Assembly: GCA_016933955.1 (NCBI GenBank)
Contig: JAFGTT010000011.1
Span: forward strand, 1-61,716
Origin: Candidatus Zixiibacteriota bacterium
GTDB taxonomy: Bacteria; Zixibacteria; MSB-5A5; GN15; PGXB01
Length of the DNA stretch: 61,716 nt
Direction: 5' to 3'
In this document: one piece after another, positions 33,845 to 42,926 of the stretch
Position numbering within the stretch: position 1 is the stretch's first letter
How the letters are laid out: the number at the start of each line of letters is the position of its first letter
Notes under the pieces: model-generated
The model's database searches: none
What the model saw: the letters and a program-made list of their open reading frames with translations, nothing else
Told to the model about the DNA's origin: nothing
Position numbers and translations under genes: made by a program

Positions 33845-34603
33845 CGGAGAACCGGAAAAGGACTTCCTGTCGATGGCACGCTTTTTTGGGGAATTAGGTA
33901 AATTCAATTTTAATTATGTTCTGGATGCCATTTCGTGGCGCTTGCCGGATTGGTTGTTTTATTATGCCCGGACATATATCCTGTGCGCCGAAAAGCCAAA
34001 ACTTATATATCAGGATTGCCGCGGTTATTTCTTGCGTTTTGCAGACACGTCCGATATCCCCCTGATAGAGGCTCTTGATATTTCCGAGCAACTAATAAGG
34101 GAACGGTTTGCTCATGGCGACCGGTGCCTGATTGCTGGCAAAGATGGTGTAATTCATACGATTAAATGGGCCTCACCGGGCAAGCGGTATATGAAATTGG
34201 TTGGCGCAATCCTGGATCCCGGAGAGAATGGAGTCATTTTTTATGGCGGTCAGACGGTGGAGGAATTCCGGAGGCATGGCTTGTATCGGGCCGCCTTTAA
34301 TGAAATTTATAACCATTTTGCTTCGGAGAAAAGAACCAAGGTTTATGTGGGAGTTCATTCGTTGAATAAAATATCGTATGATATACATATCAGGATGAAT
34401 TTCAAGCCAGTCGGAGAAGTTACACATTTTTCTTTATTCGGCCTGAAATTTACATATTATAAATACTGGCCTCATGCAGTGAGGAAATTTAATGTATTTA
34501 TTAAAGTCCCACCTGAAGGCTTGTACTGGAATTAAATCTAAATTGATACCGCAAGTTTCTGACCCGAAAAGACCAGGTCGTTTATTGATTTGGACGGTGA
34601 AAA
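33845..34603 (+). repeat. tandem duplication unit A (gene plus flanks)
   Basis: About 760 bp, matching unit B at 34728-35487. The copies share CGGAGAACCGGA exactly 28 nt before each ATG, proteins about 70 percent identical, and about 68 nt downstream ending in GACGGTGAAAA or GACGCTGAAAA. The duplication therefore carried leader and trailer. Confidence 0.7.
33873..34535 (+). CDS. GNAT-like acetyltransferase-fold protein (paralog 2 of 4)
   Basis: 220 residues, same length as its tandem copy at 34756 and about 70 percent identical by hand alignment. N-terminal helix region SWRLPDWLFYYARTYIL is shared in outline by all four paralogs. The GNAT core shows a GVIFYGGQTVEEFRRHGLY stretch with R-x-x-G (RRHG) and the late HIRMNFKPVGEVTHFSLFG beta-bulge region. 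The acyl-CoA loop is recognisable, so acyltransferase activity is plausible but the substrate is unknown. No signal peptide or membrane span, so cytoplasmic. It lies between the DUF362 pair and its own duplicate. Confidence 0.7.
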   Translation: MARFFGELGKFNFNYVLDAISWRLPDWLFYYARTYILCAEKPKLIYQDCRGYFLRFADTSDIPLIEALDISEQLIRERFAHGDRCLIAGKDGVIHTIKWASPGKRYMKLVGAILDPGENGVIFYGGQTVEEFRRHGLYRAAFNEIYNHFASEKRTKVYVGVHSLNKISYDIHIRMNFKPVGEVTHFSLFGLKFTYYKYWPHAVRKFNVFIKVPPEGLYWN

Positions 34604-34727
34604 GGCGGATATGCGTTGTATAATTTCCCGGAGGAATGCCGAAGATAATTAAGTGGGAAAACTAATCCGAAAATTGTGCCATTGATTTATTGTCGATCAT
34701 GGGTTGTTATTACTGATAGATAAAAGC

Positions 34728-35487
34728 CGGAGAACCGGACTGGAATTTCAGATCAATGACAGGCTTTTTTAAAGAACTGGCAAGTTTCAACTTTAATTAT
34801 GTCCTGGATGCTGTTTCCTGGCGTCTGCCGGACTGGCTGTTTAAATATGTCCGGACATATCTTCTGTGTGCCGAAAGGCCGAAACTCCTATGCCGTAATT
34901 ATGACAGTCATTTCATGCGTTTTGCAGATGTCGATGATATCCCGCTGATAGTTCCGCTCGGTATTTCCCGGAGGCTTATAAGGGAAAGACTGGACAATGG
35001 CGACCGGTGTTTGATTATGGGCAAGGATAATTCGGTTCATACCATAATCTGGGCCTCGCCGGGGAAAAGATATCTGAAAGTGGGAGGGGCAATACTGGAT
35101 CCGGGAGACGACGGGGTCATTTTCTATGGAGGTTATACCGCCGAGGAAGTCAGGATGCTTGGTCTGTTCCCGACAGCCTTTAATGCAATTTACAATTCCT
35201 TTGTATCGGAGAAGAGAACCAGAGTATATGCCAGTATTCATTCGTTGAACCGCCTATCATATAAGACACATATCAGGATGAATTTCAAACCGGTTGGAGA
35301 AGCCACCCATTTTTCTCTGTTGGGATTGAAATTCACATATTATAAATACTGGCCTCACCGTGTTAAAAAATTCACTGTATTTATTAAAGTCCCTCCTGAA
35401 GGTCTTTTCTGGAATTAGAGCTGAATCAACGCTGTAAGTTTTTAACTTGCAAAGAATAGGCCGTTTTTTTAATTTAGACGCTGAAAA
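34728..35487 (+). repeat. tandem duplication unit B (gene plus flanks)
   Basis: Second copy of the 33845-34603 unit, 124 bp after the first and of the same length. Conservation of the 12-mer upstream and of the trailer supports a single duplication event rather than separate acquisition. Confidence 0.7.
34756..35418 (+). CDS. GNAT-like acetyltransferase-fold protein (paralog 3 of 4)
   Basis: 220 residues, tandem copy of the 33873 product. Most framework motifs are kept (SWRLPDWLFKYVRTYLL, WASPGKRYLKVGGAILDPG, HIRMNFKPVGEATHFSLLG, FIKVPPEGLFWN). The acetyl-CoA loop reads RMLGLF in place of RRHGLY: the R-x-x-G is kept but the middle basic residues are lost. The segment after PKL (residues 44-54) and the loop around 67-80 have changed most, which would fit a shift in acceptor specificity. 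It could instead be drifting towards loss of activity. Own upstream 12-mer CGGAGAACCGGA is retained. Confidence 0.7.
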   Translation: MTGFFKELASFNFNYVLDAVSWRLPDWLFKYVRTYLLCAERPKLLCRNYDSHFMRFADVDDIPLIVPLGISRRLIRERLDNGDRCLIMGKDNSVHTIIWASPGKRYLKVGGAILDPGDDGVIFYGGYTAEEVRMLGLFPTAFNAIYNSFVSEKRTRVYASIHSLNRLSYKTHIRMNFKPVGEATHFSLLGLKFTYYKYWPHRVKKFTVFIKVPPEGLFWN

Positions 35488-35558
35488 ATTTATGGAAACC
35501 CGGTCTTATTCAATAATGATTCGATCAAAATTATAAGGGTATCCCGGTAACAGGGGAA

Positions 35559-36659
35559 ATGGTCTTTAAACTGATAACAGATTTCGATGAATTCATGACT
35601 CTGCGGCAGCCATGGAATGAACTACTGGATAACTCGGATGTCAATCATGCCTTTATGCGGCATGAATGGTTTGAGTGCTGGATAAAGAATTTTTTGAATA
35701 ACGGCCGGATGTCTCTGCAGACCGCCTGGATGGATGGTATTTTAATGGGGGTGGCGCCGTTGTATATTATTCGCCGCAAGCGCAAGGGTGTGCCATTCAA
35801 GATTAAATCATTCCTGAGAGCCAGTATTTCTCCTCGCTGTAATTTTATCCTCCATGATTCGATTGACCCAAATCCCTTTTTTGATTCTGTCCTGACGATC
35901 GGGAATTGGGATTTTATGGAGTTGATGAGTGTTGATCCCGGGCAAAAAACCACCCGGCGGTTTATTGAATATCTTGATTCCGAGCGAAATTATGTGGTCG
36001 AGAAGGGCATCCAATCCCCCTATGAAATATTGAATATGAACTGGGAAGCCTTTGAAAAAAGCCGCTCCAAGGGTAATCGCAAGAATTTCCGGAATTCGGT
36101 GAACCGGATGAAAAAATCCGGGGAATATACTATTATTAAATTGCAGAATCCGCAGGAATTCGAAAAGCACCATGAAGACCTGTTGTCGATTTCCTCCCGG
36201 AGTTGGAAGACCGAAGGCGGGACTGATCTGAAGACTGATTTCAAAATGGCATCATTCTATCGCGATCTGGGTCAGATCGGGGCCAGGGCCGGGTTTGTCA
36301 CAGCCTATATTCTGGTCCTTAACGATATCCCGATAGCCTTCGATTATTATCTCAGTCATAACCATCGGCTGGTCGGGCTTCGCTGGGAATATGATGATGA
36401 ATATCGATATCAAATGCCCGGGGTGGTGCTTCACGCCCACGTAATCCGGGATATTTTAAAGGACGGCCATAGCTGGGAACTGGATCTGGCCGGGATGGTT
36501 ACCGAAGCCAAAACCGGTCTGGCCAAAGATATTCGGGGGCATGTGGATATTACCGTCGGGCGGCCGGGACTGAAGGGTGATCTGCTAATGTTTTTCAAAA
36601 AAAGACTGGTCGGCCGTCGGGCTATTAGCGAAAATATTCCTGTGGTCGAAGATTTATGA
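35559..36659 (+). CDS. CelD/FemAB-like GNAT acyltransferase (Acetyltransf_6 type)
   Basis: 366 residues, ATG at 35559 after AGGGGAA. It has the two-domain GNAT layout of CelD/BcsL and FemAB-related proteins: an N-terminal half with NHAFMRHEWFECWI and GVAPLYIIRRKRKG, and a C-terminal half with KGNRKNFRNSVNRMKKSG, SSRSWKTEGGT, PIAFDYYLSHNHRLVGLRW and YRYQMPGVVLHAHVI. A FemAB-like protein of this kind is a standard member of exosortase A exopolysaccharide loci. It probably adds acyl or aminoacyl groups to a glycan precursor in the cytoplasm. It overlaps the next gene by 4 nt (ATGA). Confidence 0.8.
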   Translation: MVFKLITDFDEFMTLRQPWNELLDNSDVNHAFMRHEWFECWIKNFLNNGRMSLQTAWMDGILMGVAPLYIIRRKRKGVPFKIKSFLRASISPRCNFILHDSIDPNPFFDSVLTIGNWDFMELMSVDPGQKTTRRFIEYLDSERNYVVEKGIQSPYEILNMNWEAFEKSRSKGNRKNFRNSVNRMKKSGEYTIIKLQNPQEFEKHHEDLLSISSRSWKTEGGTDLKTDFKMASFYRDLGQIGARAGFVTAYILVLNDIPIAFDYYLSHNHRLVGLRWEYDDEYRYQMPGVVLHAHVIRDILKDGHSWELDLAGMVTEAKTGLAKDIRGHVDITVGRPGLKGDLLMFFKKRLVGRRAISENIPVVEDL

Positions 36660-37342
36660 GAATTATTGATTTTATACGCCGGGCGATAAATCCTCTGGTG
36701 GCGGGCCGGTTTGATATCTTTTTTTGCCTGGCCACTCGTAAATTACCACCCTGGCTGGTAATTTATAATAAAGCCCTGGTTCTTCAAACCGAGAAATTAA
36801 TCTTGCCCGATAAACGGCAGGAATCTATCAAAGTAAAAATCGCAACCCATGATGATATAAATGATATCATCAGAATCAGCTCCTGGAGTCGCGAAGATGC
36901 CGGGCGCTTGATCGATTCCGGAATAAAATTCTTCCTGGCCTCGATTGATGGTAATCCCCCGGCGGCCATAACCGGATTGGCTTACGGCCACTGCTATATA
37001 AGAGGCATGGGGTTCGAATTCGATATGGCTCCCGAAGAAGTCTATGGAGTGGGGACCATGGTCCTGACCGAATATCGGCGGAAAGGGCTTTATCTCGGAT
37101 TGACTCATGCTGTTTCCGATTATTTGCGGGAAAATGGGATTAAGTACTATAATGTCCTTGTCGAAGTGACTAATGACCGTAATCTGGCTCTTCGGAATAA
37201 AATGGGTTTTAAAGAAATATTCACGGTAACCTTTATAAAACTGGCCTTCCTGAAGATAAATTATGTGAAAGGTCTCAAAGATAAGAAGAAATCATTTCGA
37301 TTTTTCGTTAGAATTCCCCAAAATAACATAACAATCGTATAA
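36656..37342 (+). CDS. GNAT-like acetyltransferase-fold protein (paralog 4 of 4)
   Basis: 228 residues. It is the most canonical member of the four: TMVLTEYRRKGLYLGLTHAV carries a full R-x-x-G-x-G/A acetyl-CoA loop, and VTNDRNLALRNKMGFKEI is the classic N-x-x-A-x-x-x-Y/N-x-K-x-GF end of GNAT domains. The N-terminal RKLPPWLVIYNKALVL corresponds to the LPDWLF region of the other copies. No signal peptide. Translation is coupled to the CelD/FemAB-like gene by a 4-nt overlap, so both may modify the same substrate. Confidence 0.78.
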   Translation: MRIIDFIRRAINPLVAGRFDIFFCLATRKLPPWLVIYNKALVLQTEKLILPDKRQESIKVKIATHDDINDIIRISSWSREDAGRLIDSGIKFFLASIDGNPPAAITGLAYGHCYIRGMGFEFDMAPEEVYGVGTMVLTEYRRKGLYLGLTHAVSDYLRENGIKYYNVLVEVTNDRNLALRNKMGFKEIFTVTFIKLAFLKINYVKGLKDKKKSFRFFVRIPQNNITIV

Positions 37343-37492
37343 TTGATTTTTTAACATTCGGCTTGGAGATGAAAATTAGTCTTGTTTTTGATCCCCTCAC
37401 CGTTCAATATTGAATAAAATCCGGCATCCGGGTCGGATTGTTGGTCGGCATGTATACCTGGCGGCGGGAAATCGAGATTTCGCGGAGGTTAA

Positions 37493-38557
37493 TTGGGAAT
37501 TATCAGTCATTTGAGAAATCTGATTTTGCGGGGCTGCCGGTATTTCGGCTTTTGGCGGTTGATGTTCTGGTTTCATAGAATTGTCCGTAGAAGATATCTG
37601 CTGATTATTTTCACTTTCCACAGGATTGTCCCGGGGGGAAAGGCCGGACTTTTTTATTCACCGTATGATAGAGGTTTCCCGCCCGAGGTTCTCGATAAAG
37701 CAATCACAACCATCAGGAAATATCTGAAAATAATAAAATACGATGATTTTGTGGAATGTGTTATCGGAGATAAAAAACTCGAAGCCGATTCCGCTCTTAT
37801 TACTTTTGATGACGCCGATGGGGATTTTGACGAATATGCACTGCCGGTATTAAATAAACATGATGTCTGTTGCACTGTTTTCGTTCCCACCGGCTTTGTG
37901 GAAACCGGGAATTTATTCTGGCATGTCAGGATTTCGAACCTGATTCATAATTTGAATGATGATGACACGAGGATAAAAATCACCAACAATACCGGTCTTC
38001 CTGACTCGGTAAGAGAAATTTTCTCAGGGGGTATCCCTCCTGATTTACCCGGCAGGAAAGCTCTCTGTTATAAGTTGATTCTCGGTTTGAATAAGTTGCC
38101 AGATACTGAAATCAAGACCGTAATTGACATACTGGGGGAGATTATAGAAATCAAGAATAAACTGCCTATCGGGACTATGAATTGGGCACAACTTAAAAAA
38201 ATATATGCCGAGGGTCACAGCCTGGAATCGCATTCGTTAACCCATCGAAAACTCGCCGGACTGAATAAGGATGAAGTCTACCGGGAATTGGTGGAATCGA
38301 AAGAGAAAATCGAGCGTGAAATCGGAAACGTGGTGACCGGGATATGTTACCCGGCCGGTTCCCATAGCGACATGGTGGCCGAACAGGCCGATCGGGCGGG
38401 GTATAAAATCGGTTTTACAACCAGACCGGGAATCTGCCGATATCCTTTGTATGAAGAGAATCGGTTTATGATTCCGAGAATCGACATATGCGATTACCGC
38501 GAATATGCCATGCATAAGATTCTGGGAATGATGGTTTTAAAGGAGTTATTTCGCTGA
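37493..38557 (+). CDS. polysaccharide deacetylase (NodB/CE4 fold), exosortase-locus type
   Basis: 354 residues from a TTG at 37493, chosen because GGAGG lies 5 nt upstream. NodB motif 1 is ALITFDDADGD, with the catalytic-base Asp106 and metal Asp107 (the usual Gly after Asp-Asp is replaced by Ala). Motif 2 SHSLTHRKL supplies the His-x3-His metal pair, and motif 3 is CYPAGSHS. CE4 enzymes remove N- or O-acetyl groups from glycans. A polysaccharide deacetylase is a standard gene of exosortase A loci. No clear signal peptide, but residues 15-45 are hydrophobic and may anchor it. Four nt separate it from the flippase gene. Confidence 0.85.
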   Translation: MGIISHLRNLILRGCRYFGFWRLMFWFHRIVRRRYLLIIFTFHRIVPGGKAGLFYSPYDRGFPPEVLDKAITTIRKYLKIIKYDDFVECVIGDKKLEADSALITFDDADGDFDEYALPVLNKHDVCCTVFVPTGFVETGNLFWHVRISNLIHNLNDDDTRIKITNNTGLPDSVREIFSGGIPPDLPGRKALCYKLILGLNKLPDTEIKTVIDILGEIIEIKNKLPIGTMNWAQLKKIYAEGHSLESHSLTHRKLAGLNKDEVYRELVESKEKIEREIGNVVTGICYPAGSHSDMVAEQADRAGYKIGFTTRPGICRYPLYEENRFMIPRIDICDYREYAMHKILGMMVLKELFR

Positions 38558-38560
38558 CCA

Positions 38561-40087
38561 ATGGAAAATCCGAAGCGATTACTGCTGAAAAATATAGTCT
38601 CCAACTGGGCCTCGATGGCGGTGTCGGTTGTTATCGGCTTTTTCTTAAGCCCCTTTCTTGTCCATAATCTGGGCAAAGCGGAGTATGGAATTCTGGCCCT
38701 GGTGATGTCGATAATCACGTACACCGAGTTTTTCGATGTCGGCATGAGACAGAGCCTGGCGAGATATTTGCCGAAATATTACGCCCTTAAAGATTATCTG
38801 AGCCTGAATAAACTTGTCAATTCCAGCGGAATGATATATACGGCCATCGCGACCCTGACGGTTATCGGAACTATCGTCATAGTGGTATTTTTCGTGGAGT
38901 TTTTTAAAGTCCCGGAAATGATGGTGAATGTTATGAAAATCACGCTCATCATCATGGGCGTCAACCAGGCCTTTAATTTTCTGATTATGCCGTGGACCGC
39001 CCTCGGACCGTTTCATCGCTACGATCTTCTCAACGGAACCAATATCGCCAAATCAATTTTGTCGGCCCTGGTCACGGTCTATTTCATTTCGAAAGGCTAT
39101 GGTATCGTCACCATTGCCGTCATTACAATTATTTTCAGCTTTCTCTCGGGTATTGTCAGGGAACGCATGCAGCATAGCATTGTCCCCGAGATCCGATTCA
39201 AAATCGGATATATTGAGAAGGGTGTCATCCGCCAGTTGCTCGATTACGGCATTATCAGTTTTTTGATAGTCGTTTCCACGATTGTAATATTCAGTACCGA
39301 TAATATCGTGGTCGGTTTTTTTCTCTCGGCCACGGCGGTGACATATTTCAGCATTGCGGGAACGCTGATTACTCATTTGCGGATGCTGGTGAATTCGATC
39401 GGGGTTCCGCTGGTTCCGGCCATCAGCCACCTGGATGCCTCCAGTAATCTCGATGAAATCTCGGCGCTTTATGAAAAGCTGACCAAATACCTGTATTATC
39501 TTACGATCAGTATCTGCCTGGGAATCCTGATTTTCGGCCGGCAGTTTATATACCTCTGGATGGGGCCTGATTTTGATCAAACCGTGACAATATTATATAT
39601 TCTGGTTGTACCGGCAACCATATATCTTCCACAGATGATGGCCAATTCGGTTCTGCTGGGTATCGGGCGGCTTCGGCCCCTGCTTTATATCCTTGTCAGT
39701 GAAGCCCTCAGTAATATTATCCTGAGTGTTATACTGGTTCAAATAATGGGAATATACGGAGTGGCCTGGGGAACCGCGATTCCCCAGCTGATCATATACA
39801 TTTTCATATACCCCAGAGTATTTTATAAAGCCATTCAAGGCAATCTGAAGAAGTTCTATCTTAACAGCCTGAAGATGATCTTAAGCAGTGTGATTTTCAC
39901 CCTTCCGGTCGGACTGTCGGTTTCAAGGTTCATTCGGATTGAGGGGTGGCTCGGGTTTTTCATCAATATTTCGATCACCGGCGTATTTATATTTGCCGGT
40001 TTTGTAATGCTTGTCCTTAGTCCCGAGGATCGAGGACGGATTTTCCGCGGAAAATCCGTAAAAACAATGGTCAGCAATAAGGAATAG
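38561..40087 (+). CDS. polysaccharide flippase (Wzx/MurJ-like, MOP superfamily)
   Basis: 508 residues with about 12-14 membrane spans over the full length. The N-terminus (VSNWASMAVSVVIGFFLSP, HNLGKAEYGILALVMSI, FDVGMRQSLARYLPKYY) is typical of O-antigen/exopolysaccharide flippases that move undecaprenyl-linked repeat units across the inner membrane. Further marks are MLVNSIGVPLVPAISHLDA and a second-half LWMGPDFDQTV. It fits the role of Wzx in a Wzy-dependent pathway together with the downstream ligase/polymerase and Wzz. The ATG at 38561 starts 3 nt after the deacetylase stop. Confidence 0.9.
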   Translation: MENPKRLLLKNIVSNWASMAVSVVIGFFLSPFLVHNLGKAEYGILALVMSIITYTEFFDVGMRQSLARYLPKYYALKDYLSLNKLVNSSGMIYTAIATLTVIGTIVIVVFFVEFFKVPEMMVNVMKITLIIMGVNQAFNFLIMPWTALGPFHRYDLLNGTNIAKSILSALVTVYFISKGYGIVTIAVITIIFSFLSGIVRERMQHSIVPEIRFKIGYIEKGVIRQLLDYGIISFLIVVSTIVIFSTDNIVVGFFLSATAVTYFSIAGTLITHLRMLVNSIGVPLVPAISHLDASSNLDEISALYEKLTKYLYYLTISICLGILIFGRQFIYLWMGPDFDQTVTILYILVVPATIYLPQMMANSVLLGIGRLRPLLYILVSEALSNIILSVILVQIMGIYGVAWGTAIPQLIIYIFIYPRVFYKAIQGNLKKFYLNSLKMILSSVIFTLPVGLSVSRFIRIEGWLGFFINISITGVFIFAGFVMLVLSPEDRGRIFRGKSVKTMVSNKE

Positions 40088-40114
40088 GGGATACAGGCGC
40101 GACTGGTATCGGTC

Positions 40115-41548
40115 ATGGGATCTGATTATTCAAAAACTTATATCAGCTCAAAATCACTTTTTTATGGAATTTTAATATTTCTCTGCCTACTTCTCCCGGC
40201 GGTGATGATTTTCCTGATGGATTATTATCCCGAATTTGCCCTGGTACCGTTCATGTTGATCATAGGTGTTGTCGCCGCCTATGTAATCCTTGCCAAACCC
40301 TTTACAGGGCTCATGATTTACCTTGTCTTCCTGTTAATCCGTCCGCAGGAATTCGTTCCTTTCCTGATGGCGGTGCCCATCCCGCTGGAACGGATAGTGG
40401 CCATTATGCTCATTGTCAGTATGTTGATTTTCCTGAAAAGAGAATACCGGATGAAAATCAACATTACCAGTATCGATTACGGTATTGTCATATTCATACT
40501 GGTTTGTTTGTTGTCTGTTGTTTCAGCTATCTGGATCACCGGAGCCTGGGAAACATGGAACAAGTTACTTCGCCTGGGGATCGTCTATTTATTCATAAGT
40601 CAGTTGATCAGAAATCGGAAGCAGTTTAAAGGTTATGTTATTTTTGTTATCCTGGCGGCCGCTTTCCATGCCTCGGCGGCGGTTATAAGGTACTATATGG
40701 GTATCAGGGAACTGGAAATGGGCATTGAAAGAGCCACCGGCATCGATCTTTCCTACGGCGACCCGAACTCCCTGGCTCCGACTATCATTTATACGCTTCC
40801 ATTAGTATACTGCTATTTTGTTTCGACTTCATCTAAGATGATAAAAGCTTTTCTGATTATGATCAGTCTGGTTATGCTGTGGTGCGTTGTTTTAACCGGT
40901 TCCAGAACCGGTTTTGCCGGCCTGGCATTCTTTGGCCTGATGGTTTTGTATTTCAATAAATCAAAATTCAGAAACCTGATCATCATCCTGATTGCGATGT
41001 TTGTCTTGATACCTTTTATTCCCGGTCAGTATATAGAACGTTTCGAAAGTATAACCGACCTCGGTTCCAACAACGGGGCGGCTCAATCGGCGCATGGTCG
41101 TATTGACGGATTAATCCTGGGGATGAAAATGATGCTTGATCGTCCAATTTTGGGATATGGTATAGGATGTTATGGTATCGCCAATGCTCTTATCTATACC
41201 CATTATTACTACGAGTCGCACAGCCTGCCGGGGCAGATTTTCGGAGAACTTGGTCTTCTTGGCCTGATTGTCTTTATTATCTGGATGTACGCGCTTTTCA
41301 AAGGCATTAAAAGATTAAAGCAGTATTTCTCGAAATTTAGGGATCGGGATAAGTTTTTGTATAACGTCGTCATTGCCCTCAATATAGAATTATTGCTATT
41401 GTTTTTTATTGGCCTGGCGGGACATAACCTGTATCGTTATAACTGGTTTATTCTATCCGGTGCGGTGACGGTATTACTGAATATGATCAGATCCGACGGG
41501 CCCATAGGAGAACCGGAACCCGGACCGGGGCCCACCGAAGCGGTCTGA
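40115..41548 (+). CDS. O-antigen ligase/polymerase-like membrane protein (Wzy/WaaL superfamily)
   Basis: 477 residues with about 11-12 membrane spans. The large periplasmic loop holds the family pattern SAHGRIDGLILGMKMMLDRPILGYGIGCYG and, after a Tyr-rich stretch, YESHSLPGQIFGELG, shown here by its core motifs HGRIDG and ESHSLPGQIFGELG with conserved Arg and His. Such proteins polymerise or transfer lipid-linked glycans; in exosortase loci the family member is named O-glycosylation ligase. An early IRPQEFVPFL segment also fits. Whether it acts as Wzy polymerase or protein O-ligase cannot be told from sequence. Pro/Gly-rich cytoplasmic tail. Confidence 0.85.
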   Translation: MGSDYSKTYISSKSLFYGILIFLCLLLPAVMIFLMDYYPEFALVPFMLIIGVVAAYVILAKPFTGLMIYLVFLLIRPQEFVPFLMAVPIPLERIVAIMLIVSMLIFLKREYRMKINITSIDYGIVIFILVCLLSVVSAIWITGAWETWNKLLRLGIVYLFISQLIRNRKQFKGYVIFVILAAAFHASAAVIRYYMGIRELEMGIERATGIDLSYGDPNSLAPTIIYTLPLVYCYFVSTSSKMIKAFLIMISLVMLWCVVLTGSRTGFAGLAFFGLMVLYFNKSKFRNLIIILIAMFVLIPFIPGQYIERFESITDLGSNNGAAQSAHGRIDGLILGMKMMLDRPILGYGIGCYGIANALIYTHYYYESHSLPGQIFGELGLLGLIVFIIWMYALFKGIKRLKQYFSKFRDRDKFLYNVVIALNIELLLLFFIGLAGHNLYRYNWFILSGAVTVLLNMIRSDGPIGEPEPGPGPTEAV

Positions 41549-41576
41549 GCTGTTAATATTAGTGATGGATTAAATA

Positions 41577-42923
41577 ATGGATTTCAAGAGGTATCTGATC
41601 GAAAAAATATTTCGACCGCTCTATTTCTTTAAGGAAGGACAAAACTGGGGCCCGATACAAAAATATCTGGCCGACTCTCAATATTTCCCGGATGAGAAAT
41701 TGAAGGAAATCCAGCTGGAGAATTTGAAAGCACTGGTGAAATATGCTTCGGAGCATTGCCGGTACTACCATGACCTTTTCGAGAGTTGGGGTATTTCATC
41801 GTCCGCTATCAACTCCCTTTCGGATCTTGAAAAAATACCGATTCTCGGGAAGGAAGATATCAGAAATAGTCTTGACCTGATGATTTCGGATGAATTCGAA
41901 AGGGACAGGCTGTATCCGATCCGGACCGGCGGTTCAACCGGTTATCCGTTGAAGCTGTTTTCCGACAGTCACGGAATGGAATTTCGCCAGTGTGTGGCTC
42001 TCCGACACGATTTCTGGGCGGGGTACAGCCCCGGCAAAAAACTGGCGGCCATCTGGGGCGATACCGACAAGAAATACACTTTCAAGGAGAAACTGCGGAA
42101 CGCTCTTCTGCAACGCACCATATATCTCGACACGCTGAAAATGAACCGGGAGTATATGCTGGGATTTGTGAAGAGAGTGCGTAAATTCAAACCGAAATAT
42201 ATGATGGGGCATTCTCATTCGATTTATATGCTGGCCTGTTTTGTTGAAAAGAACAAAATCGATATCCTCGACCTGGAGGGGATAATCACCACGGCCGAGA
42301 TGCTGTACGATAATGAGCGGAAGAAGATCGAAGCAGTGTTTGGAAATGTCGTATACAATCGGTACGGCTGTGAGGAAGTCGGATTGATTGCCTCGGAATG
42401 CGAGCGGCATGACGGCCTGCATATCAATGCCGACGGGTTGATTGTCGAAGCGGTCGGGGCCACCGAAACAGAGCCGGGCCGGTTGATTATTACGGACTTG
42501 AAAAACCACGCGGTCCCCCTGATTCGCTATGAAATAGGTGATCTGGCCACTGTCAGGAACGATCCCTGCGCCTGTGGCCGGGGGCTCCCGAGACTCGGAA
42601 AAATAACCGGCCGAACCTCGGATTTCCTGTATACTCCCGATGGGCGGATGATTTCCGGGATTTCCATTCTGGATACCTACGTTATACATATCGAGGGTTT
42701 TGACCAGGTACAGATTGTCCAGAACAAAATCGATGAGCTTGATTTCAACATTGTCAAATCCGATAATTTTACCGGGAAATCGGTTGAGATTCTGAAGGAA
42801 ACGATTCAAAAGGTTTTCGGCGCGCCGATGAAATGTAATATAAATTATGTCGATGAAATCCCGGCCACCGCCAGGGGAAAATTTCGCTTCACGGTATGCA
42901 ATATTGATGAGCCCGGCCGATAG
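41577..42923 (+). CDS. PaaK/CapK-like AMP-forming ligase (phenylacetate-CoA ligase family)
   Basis: 448 residues, typical for CapK/PaaK-like adenylating proteins of capsule loci. Motifs: the P-loop-like RTGGSTGYPLKLF, MGHSHSIYML, TTAEMLYDNERKKIE, VYNRYGCEEVGLIASEC (the A5-like segment) and IRYEIGDLATVRNDPCACGRGLPRLGKITGR reduced to its marks CACGRGLP and GRTSDFL. It should activate a carboxylic acid as an acyl-AMP for transfer to CoA or an acyl carrier. In EPS loci such enzymes are linked to acyl decoration of glycans; the acid is unknown. Three nt separate it from the next GT gene. Confidence 0.85.
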   Translation: MDFKRYLIEKIFRPLYFFKEGQNWGPIQKYLADSQYFPDEKLKEIQLENLKALVKYASEHCRYYHDLFESWGISSSAINSLSDLEKIPILGKEDIRNSLDLMISDEFERDRLYPIRTGGSTGYPLKLFSDSHGMEFRQCVALRHDFWAGYSPGKKLAAIWGDTDKKYTFKEKLRNALLQRTIYLDTLKMNREYMLGFVKRVRKFKPKYMMGHSHSIYMLACFVEKNKIDILDLEGIITTAEMLYDNERKKIEAVFGNVVYNRYGCEEVGLIASECERHDGLHINADGLIVEAVGATETEPGRLIITDLKNHAVPLIRYEIGDLATVRNDPCACGRGLPRLGKITGRTSDFLYTPDGRMISGISILDTYVIHIEGFDQVQIVQNKIDELDFNIVKSDNFTGKSVEILKETIQKVFGAPMKCNINYVDEIPATARGKFRFTVCNIDEPGR

Positions 42924-42926
42924 AAA

